Source: Aquabacterium sp. | Lineage (GTDB): Bacteria > Pseudomonadota > Gammaproteobacteria > Burkholderiales > Burkholderiaceae_C | Reading direction: 5' to 3' | Assembly: GCF_016195855.1 (NCBI RefSeq) | Contig: NZ_JACPYU010000003.1 | Location: forward strand, 248,001 to 312,000 | DNA: 64,000 nucleotides | Shown: piece by piece, positions 44,998-53,717 of the stretch | Layout of the letters: each line of letters begins with the position of its first letter | Position numbering within the stretch: position 1 is the first letter of the stretch | Notes under the pieces: model-generated | Told to the model about the DNA's origin: nothing | The model's input: only the letters and a program-made list of their open reading frames with translations | Databases searched by the model: none | Program-made: the position numbers and the translations under genes

Positions 44998-46551
44998 TCA
45001 GGTTGAAGCGAGCGCTGCGCCCCAAGGCGCCAGTGCCACCACAACCCGCTCATGAGAAGACTGCACGTGCGTGGCCACGGCCACCTGGTCGGGCACCTCG
45101 CCCGCACGCAGCGCCGTGCACGCCAAGGCGGAAGGCACCAGGGCCCGTGCCAGGCCCATGTCGCCGCAGGACTCGCCCACGCGCGTGACGGCCAGCATCG
45201 GGTCCACGCCGGGCACCACCTCCTGCAAGGCCTCGAACAACTCGGCCGTGCGGCTGGCGCGGTGGTCCGCGTCGGACACCACCAGCAAGCGGTCCTTGTT
45301 GGCCTGGTTCAAGGCCATGGCCTGCTGCAGGGCCGCGCCCAGCACAGCGGCCCCCACACGCCCAGCGGCATCGGCCGACTTGTCGCGCGTGGCCCGCACG
45401 GGACGCCACATGCGCACCGGCGGCACGGCTGGCTCGGCCAGCAAAGGCCAATGCTCGTTGGCCAGCAAGAGGCCGGCGGCGGCCTCACCGGGCACCTTGC
45501 CCGTCTGGTGCGATGAGGTGAACAACTCACCTACCGCCTGCATGCGGTCCACGCTGTGTTCGTTGACGGCGCTGTCCACCGCCAGAATCAAGAGCAGCTC
45601 GGGACGTGGGTCGCGCGACCATTGCACGATCTGGCGGTCGACTTCGTCCCACAGCCCTTCCGGCCGCTCGACGGCTTCAGTCTGCCAGCGCAGGCCCTTG
45701 GCGCGATGGGCTTCCGCCCAGTCCAGCAAGGAACCGCATTGGCTGCGCACCCATTCCACGGCAGCCTCACGCTCGCTGGGCGCCCACTGTGCGGGCAGCA
45801 GCAGGCGCACGGTCAGGTGCGGAGCCAGGGCAGCGCGGGCCTGTACCTGTGCCTTGTTGACCGGGGCCGCCACACCTGACAAGTGGGCCTTCATGTGGCC
45901 GGTGGACGTGCCCTCGCCCGCCGCCATGCCTGCATGGCCCGCACCATCGGCCGACGTGGCCGCAGGCGTCAATTCGCGGACCGCCTCCAGCATCTGGTGC
46001 AAGGGCGCCTCCAGCAGGGCCAAACCACGCAGGACTGGCTCGGACAAGGCAGGCTCCTGCATCAACTCGGCATGGGCATCCAGCCAGTCACGCACATCCA
46101 GATCGGCCACACGCGAGGTGAAGATGGGCAGCCCATCCACATCCTGCAATTCACTGTCGAGCTCGGGGCGCACGGTTTGGGAGCGCAAGCCAGCCCACGC
46201 TGCCCCGGCATCGTTGCCAGCGGCCAGGGTCACCGCCTCGGCCAGCACCCAGGCCGACAGGCTGCGCTGCGCTTCATCCGACACCGCGTGAACAGATGCC
46301 ACCGTTGGCGCACCATCCAAGGCCTTCGATACCGGCACCACCGGTGCCGCCGCCTGCACGCGCAAGCGCTTCACCGCCCACAGCACCAGCAGCAAGAACG
46401 CCGTCAGCGCCACAGGCAGCACGAACAGCTGCCCGACGATCTCGCCCGTGCTGGCATCGTGCGCATTGCTTTGCCAATGCCAGATGGTGATCAGCCACAC
46501 GATGATGGTGATCGCCAGCCACAGTGCGCCTGCTTTCAATACCTTGGTCAT
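44998..46551 (-). CDS. Unknown membrane protein in the type VI secretion cluster
   Basis: 517-aa protein that I do not recognise. Two hydrophobic helices lie at the N-terminus (about 9-24 LWLAITIIVWLITIWH and 43-62 VLPVALTAFLLLVLWAVK), and the rest is soluble, Ala-rich, with a predicted alpha/beta pattern including LLILAVDSAVNE, DRLLVVSDADHR and VVALAPWGA. The last segment resembles beta-ketoacyl synthase/thiolase-like strings (GESCGDMGLARALVPSALAC), but no complete active site is evident. It is directly upstream of tssM in the same transcript and after the PAAR gene, so a role in assembly or stability of the TssM complex is a reasonable guess. Confidence 0.75.
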   Translation of the reverse strand: MTKVLKAGALWLAITIIVWLITIWHWQSNAHDASTGEIVGQLFVLPVALTAFLLLVLWAVKRLRVQAAAPVVPVSKALDGAPTVASVHAVSDEAQRSLSAWVLAEAVTLAAGNDAGAAWAGLRSQTVRPELDSELQDVDGLPIFTSRVADLDVRDWLDAHAELMQEPALSEPVLRGLALLEAPLHQMLEAVRELTPAATSADGAGHAGMAAGEGTSTGHMKAHLSGVAAPVNKAQVQARAALAPHLTVRLLLPAQWAPSEREAAVEWVRSQCGSLLDWAEAHRAKGLRWQTEAVERPEGLWDEVDRQIVQWSRDPRPELLLILAVDSAVNEHSVDRMQAVGELFTSSHQTGKVPGEAAAGLLLANEHWPLLAEPAVPPVRMWRPVRATRDKSADAAGRVGAAVLGAALQQAMALNQANKDRLLVVSDADHRASRTAELFEALQEVVPGVDPMLAVTRVGESCGDMGLARALVPSALACTALRAGEVPDQVAVATHVQSSHERVVVALAPWGAALAST

Positions 46552-46622
46552 GCTTTGACTGCCTGCTTGATGACCGTGTCGATCCCGACCCCGACCCGTT
46601 TATGTGTGATGCACCCGACGCG

Positions 46623-46889
46623 TCAGTTGCCCGTGGACACGGCCTGGGCGGCAATGAGGGTGGCGCCACAGGCGCACTTGTCGCCATGGCGTGCGGCGGG
46701 CTTGCCGTCGATGATCATGGTGGGGTCGCCTGACACGATCACGGTCGTGCCATGGCTGCGCTTGGGACAGGTCACCTGATCGCCCACGCGGGCAATGCGC
46801 TTGCCTTGCGTATCGGTCGTGCCGGAAGCCTCGACCACGGTGCCACCGTGATCGGTGGTGTCACCCAATACGATGAATGGACGTCCCAT
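46623..46889 (-). CDS. PAAR-domain spike-tip protein
   Basis: PAAR protein (88 aa) that sharpens the VgrG spike of the type VI secretion system. The whole protein is one PAAR domain: begins MGRPFIVLGDTTDHGG, and contains VGDQVTCPK, TTVIVSGDPTMIIDGKPAA and RHGDKCACGATLI, with the His and Cys residues that bind the tip metal. No toxin domain is fused, so effectors must bind separately. GGGAG nine bases upstream supports the ATG at 46889. It lies between the M15 peptidase and the 517-aa gene on the same strand, 71 bases before the latter. Confidence 0.93.
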   Translation of the reverse strand: MGRPFIVLGDTTDHGGTVVEASGTTDTQGKRIARVGDQVTCPKRSHGTTVIVSGDPTMIIDGKPAARHGDKCACGATLIAAQAVSTGN

Positions 46890-47022
46890 GGCGTCAAGCT
46901 CCCTGTCTGATGTTGTTTGTGTCAGCCGGATCTCTCCGGTGCGGGGCGAGTCTAAAGGCTGCACGCGCCAGCAAGCCCCCCCGCTGGAGGGGTCGCACCG
47001 TTACCAACTGTGTCAAATGCGC

Positions 47023-47892
47023 TCAGCGGTTACCTGCGGCGCGGATGGCGGCTTTGGCAGCGGGTTTGCGCCACTCCACGTGGCCCAGGTCCATCATCTG
47101 CCAGCGGCCACCCCAGGTCAGGCCAACCTGCTCGGCCACCTGCCCATACAGCTCGTAGCCGCGCATGGCCCAGGGATCCTTTTCGGAGATTACCAGCTTG
47201 CCATCCTTGTAGAAGCCGCAGTCCACCGCCAGGCCGTACTGGTGGTAGCTCTGCCAGGCACCGGCCATGGTCACATTGCTGCCCTTGGCTGCCAGCATGG
47301 CCTGGCGCTCTGGGCTGCGGTAGCCCTCCAGCAGCGCCATCTCGTAGCCGTGCTCTTCTTTCATGATCTTGAACACGGTCAGCACACGCTGAACGAACCC
47401 AGGGTCCATCAGATCCCAACGGCGATCGGCGCTTGACAGCATCGGGCGCACGATCTCGACCTCGGCCGTGGTGAACACCGCCGGCGGCAAGGGTGGGGGC
47501 GGCACCAGTTGCTCGCCCGCCAGCAGATGCGCCACCTGGCGGTTGCCCGGGTCCACACGGTCATCGAAACCATCCAGGGCACGCGGGCCCTGCAGGCTCC
47601 AGCCCAGCACCATCAGCACCGGGGCCAGCAGCAAGAGCACACTGCCCACGGCCCACATCCAGCGTGATTGCCACCAGGTCTGTGCCGCCTGGGCCTGCCC
47701 CAGCATGCCACCCACCACCGCATCACGGCCGGACTGCACCTGACGGCCCCATTGCCGACCTCGCCGCGCGCCACCTTGGGACCAGCTCGACCAGGCCGCA
47801 CGCACCCGCTCACGCCAATGCGGAAAGGCCAGCAGCGCCAGCACGCCGCAGCCCAACAGAAAAGCCAACCATACCCACCCTGTTCGCACCAT
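47023..47892 (-). CDS. Membrane-anchored M15 peptidoglycan peptidase, TagX-like
   Basis: Predicted zinc L-alanyl-D-glutamate/L,D-endopeptidase (289 aa). Two membrane helices near the N-terminus (about 5-22 and 77-96) anchor a periplasmic M15_4 domain (about 140-285) with the metal motif SYHQYGLAVDCG and the second His in DLGHVEW. Membrane-anchored M15_4 proteins in type VI clusters of Acinetobacter (TagX) are thought to open the cell wall so the secretion complex can assemble, and the position next to PAAR and tssM fits that role. The ATG at 47892 lacks a ribosome site. A frame starting at 48039 would overlap the divergent gene and is rejected. It could alternatively be a housekeeping wall enzyme. 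Confidence 0.83.
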   Translation of the reverse strand: MVRTGWVWLAFLLGCGVLALLAFPHWRERVRAAWSSWSQGGARRGRQWGRQVQSGRDAVVGGMLGQAQAAQTWWQSRWMWAVGSVLLLLAPVLMVLGWSLQGPRALDGFDDRVDPGNRQVAHLLAGEQLVPPPPLPPAVFTTAEVEIVRPMLSSADRRWDLMDPGFVQRVLTVFKIMKEEHGYEMALLEGYRSPERQAMLAAKGSNVTMAGAWQSYHQYGLAVDCGFYKDGKLVISEKDPWAMRGYELYGQVAEQVGLTWGGRWQMMDLGHVEWRKPAAKAAIRAAGNR

Positions 47893-48000
47893 TTTTGTAA
47901 CTATTGTTTGCAACCTGCTTGCCACCCCATGACGCCGAAGACGTGCCGTCCTTAGAATTCGCCGATTACGCAAAGAACCGAAAAACCAAGGGAGACCGGC

Positions 48001-48981
48001 TTGAGCCAGCACAGCGGTGGGCGACTTGCTCGCCACCACACACCAGACAAACCCGGCCGCCCCAGCCTGGAGCGTCCCAGCCTGTTCGCGGGCATGGACA
48101 ACGAGCCCAGCAGCTTTGATGGCGACACGCAGCGCGTGCGCATTCTATCGACGCTGGAGTCGACACGCCGCCCCGCGCGCGGCCCGATGAAGATCCACGG
48201 CATCACCAAGAAGAAGCGCAGCAACTGGCAGAGCAAGGCGCTGCTTGGCCTGATGGCCGTGGGCGTCCTGAGCCTGCTGGCCAGTTTCGTGATGGTGCTG
48301 GTGAACGGGCATGCGCCTTTGGCCAAGCCGGATGCGGCAGATCAACCAGCAGAGCTCAACCGCCCCACCACCGCCACCAAGCCTGCTGCGGCATCCCGCG
48401 TCAGCCCCGATAACCCACTGGCAGCCCTCATCGCACCACCGGTGCGCACCGCCGCCAACACGCCCACGCGCCCTGCGCAAGCCGCGGTGATCGAGAACGT
48501 TGCGATCGCCACCCCGGTGCTGGCCAACAGCACCACCCACGGCACAACCCAAAGCACCACCAGCGCCCCCGCCAAAATGAGCGCCACGGGCAGCATCGCG
48601 CCGGTTCTGCCGGCCACAGCCAAATCGGCCAGCACCACGACGACGGCCAGCGCCAAAGCCGAGCCAGCCAAACCCACCCTGGTGGCAATGGCGGCCCCCA
48701 GCGCGCAAGCCAGCCCTCAGTTGACCGCCGCGGTGCTGGATGCCAGCAAGCAGGCCAAATCGGCCCCCTCCACGAGCAAACGCACGCAAGCGGGCGGCCG
48801 CAATGACGACGACGTGGCGCTGCTGGAAGCCATGTTCGCCCACACACGCCCCCGCCCAACCGAATCGGTTGCTGAAGAAATCAAGCGCCGCTGCGGCACC
48901 CTGAGCGGCCCTGATGCCGCCACTTGCCGCGCGCGGGTCTGCGTGCAGAACCCCACCGCGGCCGCCTGCCACCAGGACTGA
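48001..48981 (+). CDS. Unknown single-pass membrane protein, Ala/Thr/Pro-rich
   Basis: 326-aa protein with a TTG start at 48001 preceded by GGAGA; an ATG at residue 32 or 63 is possible. Layout: a polar cytoplasmic N-terminus (1-about 78, with KIHGITKKKRSNWQSK just before the membrane), one transmembrane helix (about 80-102, LLGLMAVGVLSLLASFVMVL), a long low-complexity periplasmic linker rich in Ala, Thr, Ser and Pro (about 103-270), and a short C-terminal domain (about 275-326) with four cysteines (RRCGTLSGPDAATCRARVC and ACHQD). It is divergent from the TagX-like peptidase and could be part of the type VI cluster. No family recognised. Confidence 0.72.
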   Translation: MSQHSGGRLARHHTPDKPGRPSLERPSLFAGMDNEPSSFDGDTQRVRILSTLESTRRPARGPMKIHGITKKKRSNWQSKALLGLMAVGVLSLLASFVMVLVNGHAPLAKPDAADQPAELNRPTTATKPAAASRVSPDNPLAALIAPPVRTAANTPTRPAQAAVIENVAIATPVLANSTTHGTTQSTTSAPAKMSATGSIAPVLPATAKSASTTTTASAKAEPAKPTLVAMAAPSAQASPQLTAAVLDASKQAKSAPSTSKRTQAGGRNDDDVALLEAMFAHTRPRPTESVAEEIKRRCGTLSGPDAATCRARVCVQNPTAAACHQD

Positions 48982-49114
48982 ACACGCCCTGTTCACGGCC
49001 AGATTGCGCACCCGGCAGTCCGCCTGCCATCCGCCTTCAATCCGGATGGGCAGCAAGGTTGTCCGCAGCTTGTTAGCATCGAGGGTCTGTCATCCCCCTG
49101 TCATTGGACGCGCC

Positions 49115-49870
49115 ATGACCACTCCCTCGCTCAGAGCCATCGATACCACCAAGCCGGAAGCCCCCACCACAGAGGCGTCCGAGCACGAGGGTGTGCCGGT
49201 TTCCATCAAGATCCGCGAACGCATCAAGGCCGCCCAAAAGCGTTTTCACGCCAACGACAACATCGCCGAATTCATCGAGCCGGGTGAGCTGGACAAGCTG
49301 CTGGACGAGGTCCAGAGCAAGATGAGCGAGGTGCTGTCCAGCCTGGTGATCGACACCGACAGCGACCACAACACGCAGGACACGGCCCGCCGCGTGGCCA
49401 AGATGTATCTCAATGAGATCTTCAAGGGCCGCTACCACGTTGCCCCCTCGGTCACGGAATTTCCCAATGCGGAAAGGCTCAACGAGCTGATGATCGTGGG
49501 TCCGATCACCGTGCGCAGCGCCTGCTCGCACCACCTGTGCCCCATCATCGGCCGGGTCTGGATCGGCGTGATGCCCAACGAGCACTCCAACCTGATCGGG
49601 TTGTCCAAGTACGCACGCCTGATCGACTGGATCATGAGCCGCCCGCAGATTCAGGAAGAAGCCGTCACCCAGGTGGCCGACGTACTGCAATCGCACATGA
49701 ACCCGGACGGCCTGGCCGTGGTCATGGAGGCCGACCACTTCTGCATGCACTGGCGTGGCGTCAAGGACATGGACTCCAAGATGATCAACAGCGTCATGCG
49801 CGGCTCCTTCCTCAAGGACCCCCATCTGCGGCGAGAATTCCTTTCCTTGGTCAACCACAAGAAAGGCTGA
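49115..49870 (+). CDS. folE: GTP cyclohydrolase I
   Basis: FolE type I (251 aa) converts GTP to dihydroneopterin triphosphate, the first step to tetrahydrofolate and biopterin. The zinc and substrate motifs are VRSACSHHLCPIIGRVWIG (zinc Cys and His) and EADHFCMHWRG (second zinc Cys). The first 45 residues are a polar, poorly conserved extension. The ATG at 49115 is chosen; the longer frame lies in intergenic sequence. The next gene, a BLUF blue-light sensor, starts six bases after the stop, so pterin synthesis and light sensing appear coupled. The SHHLCP string differs from the EHHLLP of E. coli FolE and matches a Burkholderiales subgroup. Confidence 0.94.
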   Translation: MTTPSLRAIDTTKPEAPTTEASEHEGVPVSIKIRERIKAAQKRFHANDNIAEFIEPGELDKLLDEVQSKMSEVLSSLVIDTDSDHNTQDTARRVAKMYLNEIFKGRYHVAPSVTEFPNAERLNELMIVGPITVRSACSHHLCPIIGRVWIGVMPNEHSNLIGLSKYARLIDWIMSRPQIQEEAVTQVADVLQSHMNPDGLAVVMEADHFCMHWRGVKDMDSKMINSVMRGSFLKDPHLRREFLSLVNHKKG

Positions 49871-49875
49871 GCCCC

Positions 49876-50304
49876 ATGTTGGTACGTCTGCTGTATGCCA
49901 GCCGCGCGGCTGAGGCCCTCACCCCTGAAGCCGTGGACGGCATCCTCGCCGTCTCACGCAAGGACAATCCGGCCCTGGGCATCACCGGCTTGCTGTGCTA
50001 CAGCGGCGACATCTTCATGCAGGTGCTCGAAGGCGGCCGTGATGCCGTCAGCCAGCTCTACAACGCCATCAGCCACGACCCGCGTCACCGTGATGTCGTG
50101 CTGCTGGACTACGAAGAGATCACCGAGCGCCGCTTTGCCGGCTGGACCATGGGCCAGGTCAACCTGGCGCGCGTCAACCCGTCCATCCTGCTGAAGTACT
50201 CCGAACGCCCGGTGCTGGACCCCTACGCCGTGTCCGGCAAGGTCTCGATCGCCCTGCTGGAAGAGCTGATCGCCACGGCCTCCATCGTCTCGCGGCCTTG
50301 CTGA
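49876..50304 (+). CDS. BLUF-domain blue-light sensor
   Basis: 142-aa flavin photoreceptor of the BLUF family. The photochemical residues are all present: Tyr7 (VRLLYAS), Asn31 and Gln49 (IFMQVLEGG), plus Trp90 and Met92 in GWTMGQVN, matching the Trp/Met pair of AppA. The domain spans 1-about 95 and the remaining 45 residues are a helical tail, typical of short BLUF proteins that signal through a separate partner. There is no output domain. Six bases separate it from folE, and its end overlaps the next gene's TTG start. A direct influence on the FolE or DUF429 protein is plausible but unproven. Confidence 0.93.
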   Translation: MLVRLLYASRAAEALTPEAVDGILAVSRKDNPALGITGLLCYSGDIFMQVLEGGRDAVSQLYNAISHDPRHRDVVLLDYEEITERRFAGWTMGQVNLARVNPSILLKYSERPVLDPYAVSGKVSIALLEELIATASIVSRPC

Positions 50305-51233
50305 GCCCGCACCCGCCCGGCCCGGCCGTGCTGCTGGGCCTGGACTTCAGCTGCGCGCCCAGCAAACGCAAACCACTGACCCTGGCCTGGGGGCGCCGAG
50401 CCGGGCACGTCGTCAAGCTCGACCGGGTGGACGCATTCCCCACGCTTGCCGAACTGGAGGCCTTGCTGGCCCCTGGCCGCCCCGAGCTGGCCGAGGGTTT
50501 CGTCATGGGCTGCGACTTCCCCTTTGGCTTGCCTTTGCCCTTTGTGGAGGCCTTGCGCACGCATGGCCCGGGCGAGCTGCCCACGCTGCTGGCCGATCTT
50601 GATGACGCAGCCAAAGGCCAGCCGGCAGACTGCCTGATTCAAGCCCTGCACCGCCACTGCGGTGACCGCGCCGGCTTTCAGCACCTGGTCGACACCTGGG
50701 GGCAAAGCTGGCACCTTGATCGCCCCGCCGGCAGCAAACTGCTGCACCGCCCCACCGACCAGGCCATGCCGGGCATCTCCAGCACCAGCCCGCTGCAGAC
50801 GCGCTATGTGCCCGTGGGCAAGATGTACTTTGAGGGCATGGCCAGGCTGATCCAGGCCAATCTGACGCTGCCTGGCCTGCGCCAGGGGCGAGCCCATGCC
50901 CTGGCTTTTGAGGCCTACCCCGGCCTGCTGGCCGGCGAGTTGCTGGGCAGGCGCAGCTACAAAAGCGAAACAGACGCCACCGACGATCGCCTGATTGCCC
51001 GCATGGACCTGGTCGACGCGCTGGAGCAAGGTCGCAGCCGGCTGGGCCTGCGGCTCAAGCTCAGCCCCGCCCAGCGCGATCTGCTGGTGTCCGACCCCAA
51101 AGGCGACCGCCTGGATGCCGTCTTGTGCCTGATGCAGGCTGGCTGGGCGCACGCACAGCACGAACAAGGCGCCGCCCTCTGGGGCCTGCCCGCCAACGTG
51201 AACCCCATCGAAGGATGGATACTCTCGGCATGA
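50298..51233 (+). CDS. DUF429-domain protein
   Basis: 311-aa protein of the DUF429 family, an RNase H-like fold group of unknown function. The start is a TTG at 50298 that overlaps the BLUF stop; a GTG about 12 codons later is another option. Conserved parts include LLGLDFSCAPSKRKPLTL (start of the fold, with the acidic residue), GCDFPFGLP, ALAFEAYPGLLAGEL, SDPKGDRLDAVLC and a Trp-rich C-terminus with a Gly-Trp-Ile end. Its stop overlaps the ATG of the next gene (ATGA). Codon use is as for its neighbours. What it acts on is not known. Confidence 0.82.
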   Translation: MLSPHPPGPAVLLGLDFSCAPSKRKPLTLAWGRRAGHVVKLDRVDAFPTLAELEALLAPGRPELAEGFVMGCDFPFGLPLPFVEALRTHGPGELPTLLADLDDAAKGQPADCLIQALHRHCGDRAGFQHLVDTWGQSWHLDRPAGSKLLHRPTDQAMPGISSTSPLQTRYVPVGKMYFEGMARLIQANLTLPGLRQGRAHALAFEAYPGLLAGELLGRRSYKSETDATDDRLIARMDLVDALEQGRSRLGLRLKLSPAQRDLLVSDPKGDRLDAVLCLMQAGWAHAQHEQGAALWGLPANVNPIEGWILSA

Positions 51234-52090
51234 GCGATCTGATTTTCCCGATGACCGAGGTGCTCGGCCAACCCGCCGTGCGTGTTCAAGCTCCTGACGG
51301 GGCACAAGCCATCGTGCTGCTGCATGGCGGCCATGTGGTGTCCTGGATCCCCGCAGGGGGGCGCGAGCAGCTGTACCTGTCGCCCAAGGCCGTGGCCGGC
51401 CCAGGGCAAGCCGTGCGCGGCGGTGTGCCCGTGATCTTCCCGCAGTTCGAACAACGCGGCCCCGATACCAGCCTGCCTCGCCATGGCCTGGCACGCACCC
51501 GCACCTGGGCGGTGGAAAGCAGCAGCCGGGCCAAGGACCATGCCCAGCTGACCCTGGCCCTGGACGACACCGCCGAAACCCGCGCCCTGTGGCCGCACAG
51601 CTTCACGCTGGAGCTGACCATCTCGCTGAGCGGCCAGCGCCTGGATCTGGAGCTCTACGCCCACAACCCGGGCGAAACCAGCTGGCCCTTTGCGGCTGCG
51701 CTGCACACCTACCTGGCCGTGTCAGATCTGGCGCAAGCGCGCCTGCAAGGGCTGGAGGGCTGCCACTATGTGGACAGCCTGACCGGCGGTGAAACGATCG
51801 AAGACCACCCGGAAAAGCGCTTCTCGGGCGAAGTGGACCGCATCTACGCCAAGGCCCGCAACCTGCTGCTGCGCGATGGCCCGCGCCGCCTGGCCATCGA
51901 GACCGATCAGCTGCCTGACCTCGTGCTGTGGAACCCGGGCCCCGACAAATGTGCGGCGCTCAAGGACATGCCCGAGGACGGCTGGCAACACATGCTGTGC
52001 GTGGAAGGCGCCAACATCTTCGAGCCCATCACCCTGGGCCCGGACGAGAGCTGGAGCGGCCGCCAGAGCTTCACGCTGCAGGCATCCTGA
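51230..52090 (+). CDS. D-hexose-6-phosphate mutarotase (YeaD-like)
   Basis: Aldose-1-epimerase-fold enzyme of the YeaD/apospory-associated group (286 aa) that interconverts anomers of hexose 6-phosphates. Conserved strings: VLLHGGHVVSW, YLSPKAV, RGGVPVIFPQF, RHGLART with the catalytic His, and HTYLAVSD; the catalytic Glu is expected in the C-terminal region near CVEGAN. The ATG at 51230 overlaps the DUF429 stop; an ATG at 51215 adds five residues. AAGGATGG precedes both. It ends the folE-BLUF-DUF429-mutarotase run and meets the convergent SCO gene about 28 bases later. Confidence 0.9.
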   Translation: MSDLIFPMTEVLGQPAVRVQAPDGAQAIVLLHGGHVVSWIPAGGREQLYLSPKAVAGPGQAVRGGVPVIFPQFEQRGPDTSLPRHGLARTRTWAVESSSRAKDHAQLTLALDDTAETRALWPHSFTLELTISLSGQRLDLELYAHNPGETSWPFAAALHTYLAVSDLAQARLQGLEGCHYVDSLTGGETIEDHPEKRFSGEVDRIYAKARNLLLRDGPRRLAIETDQLPDLVLWNPGPDKCAALKDMPEDGWQHMLCVEGANIFEPITLGPDESWSGRQSFTLQAS

Positions 52091-52117
52091 ACGCCAGACC
52101 GATCCGCAGTTTGCCGA

Positions 52118-52753
52118 TCAGCGCTTGGACGAGGCCAGCAACTGCCGGATGTCGGCCGTGAGGTCTTCGACCTTCATGCCATAGCGCACGAACAGCCGCA
52201 CCTGGCCGTCGGGGTCGAACACGAAGGCCCCCGCCGTGTGGTCCATGGTGTAGCTGCCGTTCTTGGTGGGCACCTTCTGGTAGAACACCTTGAACTCGCG
52301 GGCCACAGCCTCGGTCTGCTCCAGCGAGCCACGCAGGCCCACAAAGCTCGGGTCCATGTTCTGCAGATAGGCCTTGAGCACGGCGGCCGTGTCGCGCTCC
52401 GGGTCCACGCTCACGAACACGCCCTGCAGGCGCTCCCCATCGGCGCCCAGGCGCTTGCGGACCTCGGCCAGCTCGGCCATGGTCGTGGGGCACACATCAG
52501 GGCACTGCGTGAAGCCGAAAAACACGAACAGGGCCTTGCCCTTGAAATCAGCCAGTTCACGCGGTTGGCCGTTGTAGTCGGTCAGCGAGAGCTTGCGGGC
52601 GTAATTGGCCCCGGTGATGTCAACAGCATTGAACTTGGCTGGTGCGGCGGCCTTGGGCACAGGCGCGCCAGGCTTGTCGCAAGCGGCCAGTGACAAGGCC
52701 GCCAGCCCCGCCAGCAACACAGTGCGGCGCTTGAAAAAAAACGTGAGGGACAT
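52118..52753 (-). CDS. SCO1/SenC-type copper chaperone lipoprotein
   Basis: SCO family protein (211 aa) that delivers copper to the CuA site of cytochrome oxidase. It has a lipoprotein signal ending LSLAAC (lipid-modified Cys), then a thioredoxin-like domain with the copper-binding CPDVCPTTM motif and the third ligand His in YTMDHTAGAF. The ATG at 52753 (MSLTFF) gives a standard signal; an upstream in-frame ATG is in the end of ctaB. It lies directly after ctaB and is the last gene of the assembly set. It probably anchors to the inner membrane, facing the periplasm. Confidence 0.94.
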   Translation of the reverse strand: MSLTFFFKRRTVLLAGLAALSLAACDKPGAPVPKAAAPAKFNAVDITGANYARKLSLTDYNGQPRELADFKGKALFVFFGFTQCPDVCPTTMAELAEVRKRLGADGERLQGVFVSVDPERDTAAVLKAYLQNMDPSFVGLRGSLEQTEAVAREFKVFYQKVPTKNGSYTMDHTAGAFVFDPDGQVRLFVRYGMKVEDLTADIRQLLASSKR

Positions 52754-52760
52754 GGCTTGC

Positions 52761-53690
52761 TCAGATCGTCCAGTAATGATCGACCAGCAAGGCTGCAAAC
52801 AACAGCATCAGGTAGATGATGGAGAAGCGGAAGGTCTTGCGGGCCAGTGCATCACTGTAACGCCGCCACAGGGCAAAGGCGTAAGCCAGGAACACCAGGC
52901 CCAGACTGAGTGCCGACCACAGGTAAATCCAGCCACTCATGCCGTAGATGAAGGGCAGCAAGGTGCCGGCCAGCAGGACCACGGTGTAGAGCAGCACGTG
53001 CAGGCGCGTGAAGGCATTGCCATGCGTCACCGGCAACATGGGCAGGCCGGCGCGAGCGTAGTCCTCGACGCGGTAGAGCGCCAGGGCCCAGAAGTGCGGC
53101 GGCGTCCACAGGAAGATGATCAGACACAACATCAAGGCCTCCGGCTCGACCGCGCCGCGCATGGCCACCCAGCCCAGCACCGGCGGCATCGCACCCGATG
53201 CCCCGCCGATCACGATGTTCTGTGGCGTCAAAGGCTTGAGCACCACCGTGTAGATCACCGCGTAGCCCACGAAAGTGGCCAGCGTCAGCCACATGGTCAG
53301 GGCATTGACCCAGAGGGCCAGGATCGCCATGCCGATGCCGCACAGCACGGCGCTGAAGGTCAGCGTGTGCCAGCGCGTCAGCTCGCCGCGTGCGGTCGGG
53401 CGCCAGGCCGTGCGTTTCATGCGGGCATCGATGCCCTGCTCGATCAGGCAGTTGAACGCGGCGGCGGCACCGGCCACCAGCCAGATGCCGATGCAGGCCG
53501 CCAACGCGGTGAGCGCCTCGGACTTGCTGGGCATGCCAGGCACGGCCAGCAACATGCCGATGACCGCGCAAAACACGATCAACTGCACCACCCGGGGCTT
53601 GGTCAGCACATAGAACTGACGGAAGGTCGAGGGCTGCGCCGGCGCGGTGATGACCACGTCATCGGCGGAAGAAGCGATTGCGTCAGACAT
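52761..53690 (-). CDS. ctaB: Protohaem IX farnesyltransferase (haem O synthase)
   Basis: CtaB/CyoE (309 aa), a UbiA-family membrane prenyltransferase adding farnesyl diphosphate to haem B to form haem O. The first Asp-rich site is in [19 protein letters not shown] (the N/DxxxD core), and the second region is [21 protein letters not shown]. About nine hydrophobic helices are present. Start at ATG 53690, 27 bases after ctaA. The length is typical. Together with ctaA it provides haem A for the adjacent oxidase. Confidence 0.96.
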   Translation of the reverse strand: MSDAIASSADDVVITAPAQPSTFRQFYVLTKPRVVQLIVFCAVIGMLLAVPGMPSKSEALTALAACIGIWLVAGAAAAFNCLIEQGIDARMKRTAWRPTARGELTRWHTLTFSAVLCGIGMAILALWVNALTMWLTLATFVGYAVIYTVVLKPLTPQNIVIGGASGAMPPVLGWVAMRGAVEPEALMLCLIIFLWTPPHFWALALYRVEDYARAGLPMLPVTHGNAFTRLHVLLYTVVLLAGTLLPFIYGMSGWIYLWSALSLGLVFLAYAFALWRRYSDALARKTFRFSIIYLMLLFAALLVDHYWTI

Positions 53691-53717
53691 GCATGTCCCC
53701 TGGTCTCTGGAGCGCCA

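Noticed and set aside
41752..45006. A 1084-codon open frame on the plus strand opposite tssM
   Set aside because: Same antisense effect over a strongly supported gene; low-complexity composition and no ribosome site.
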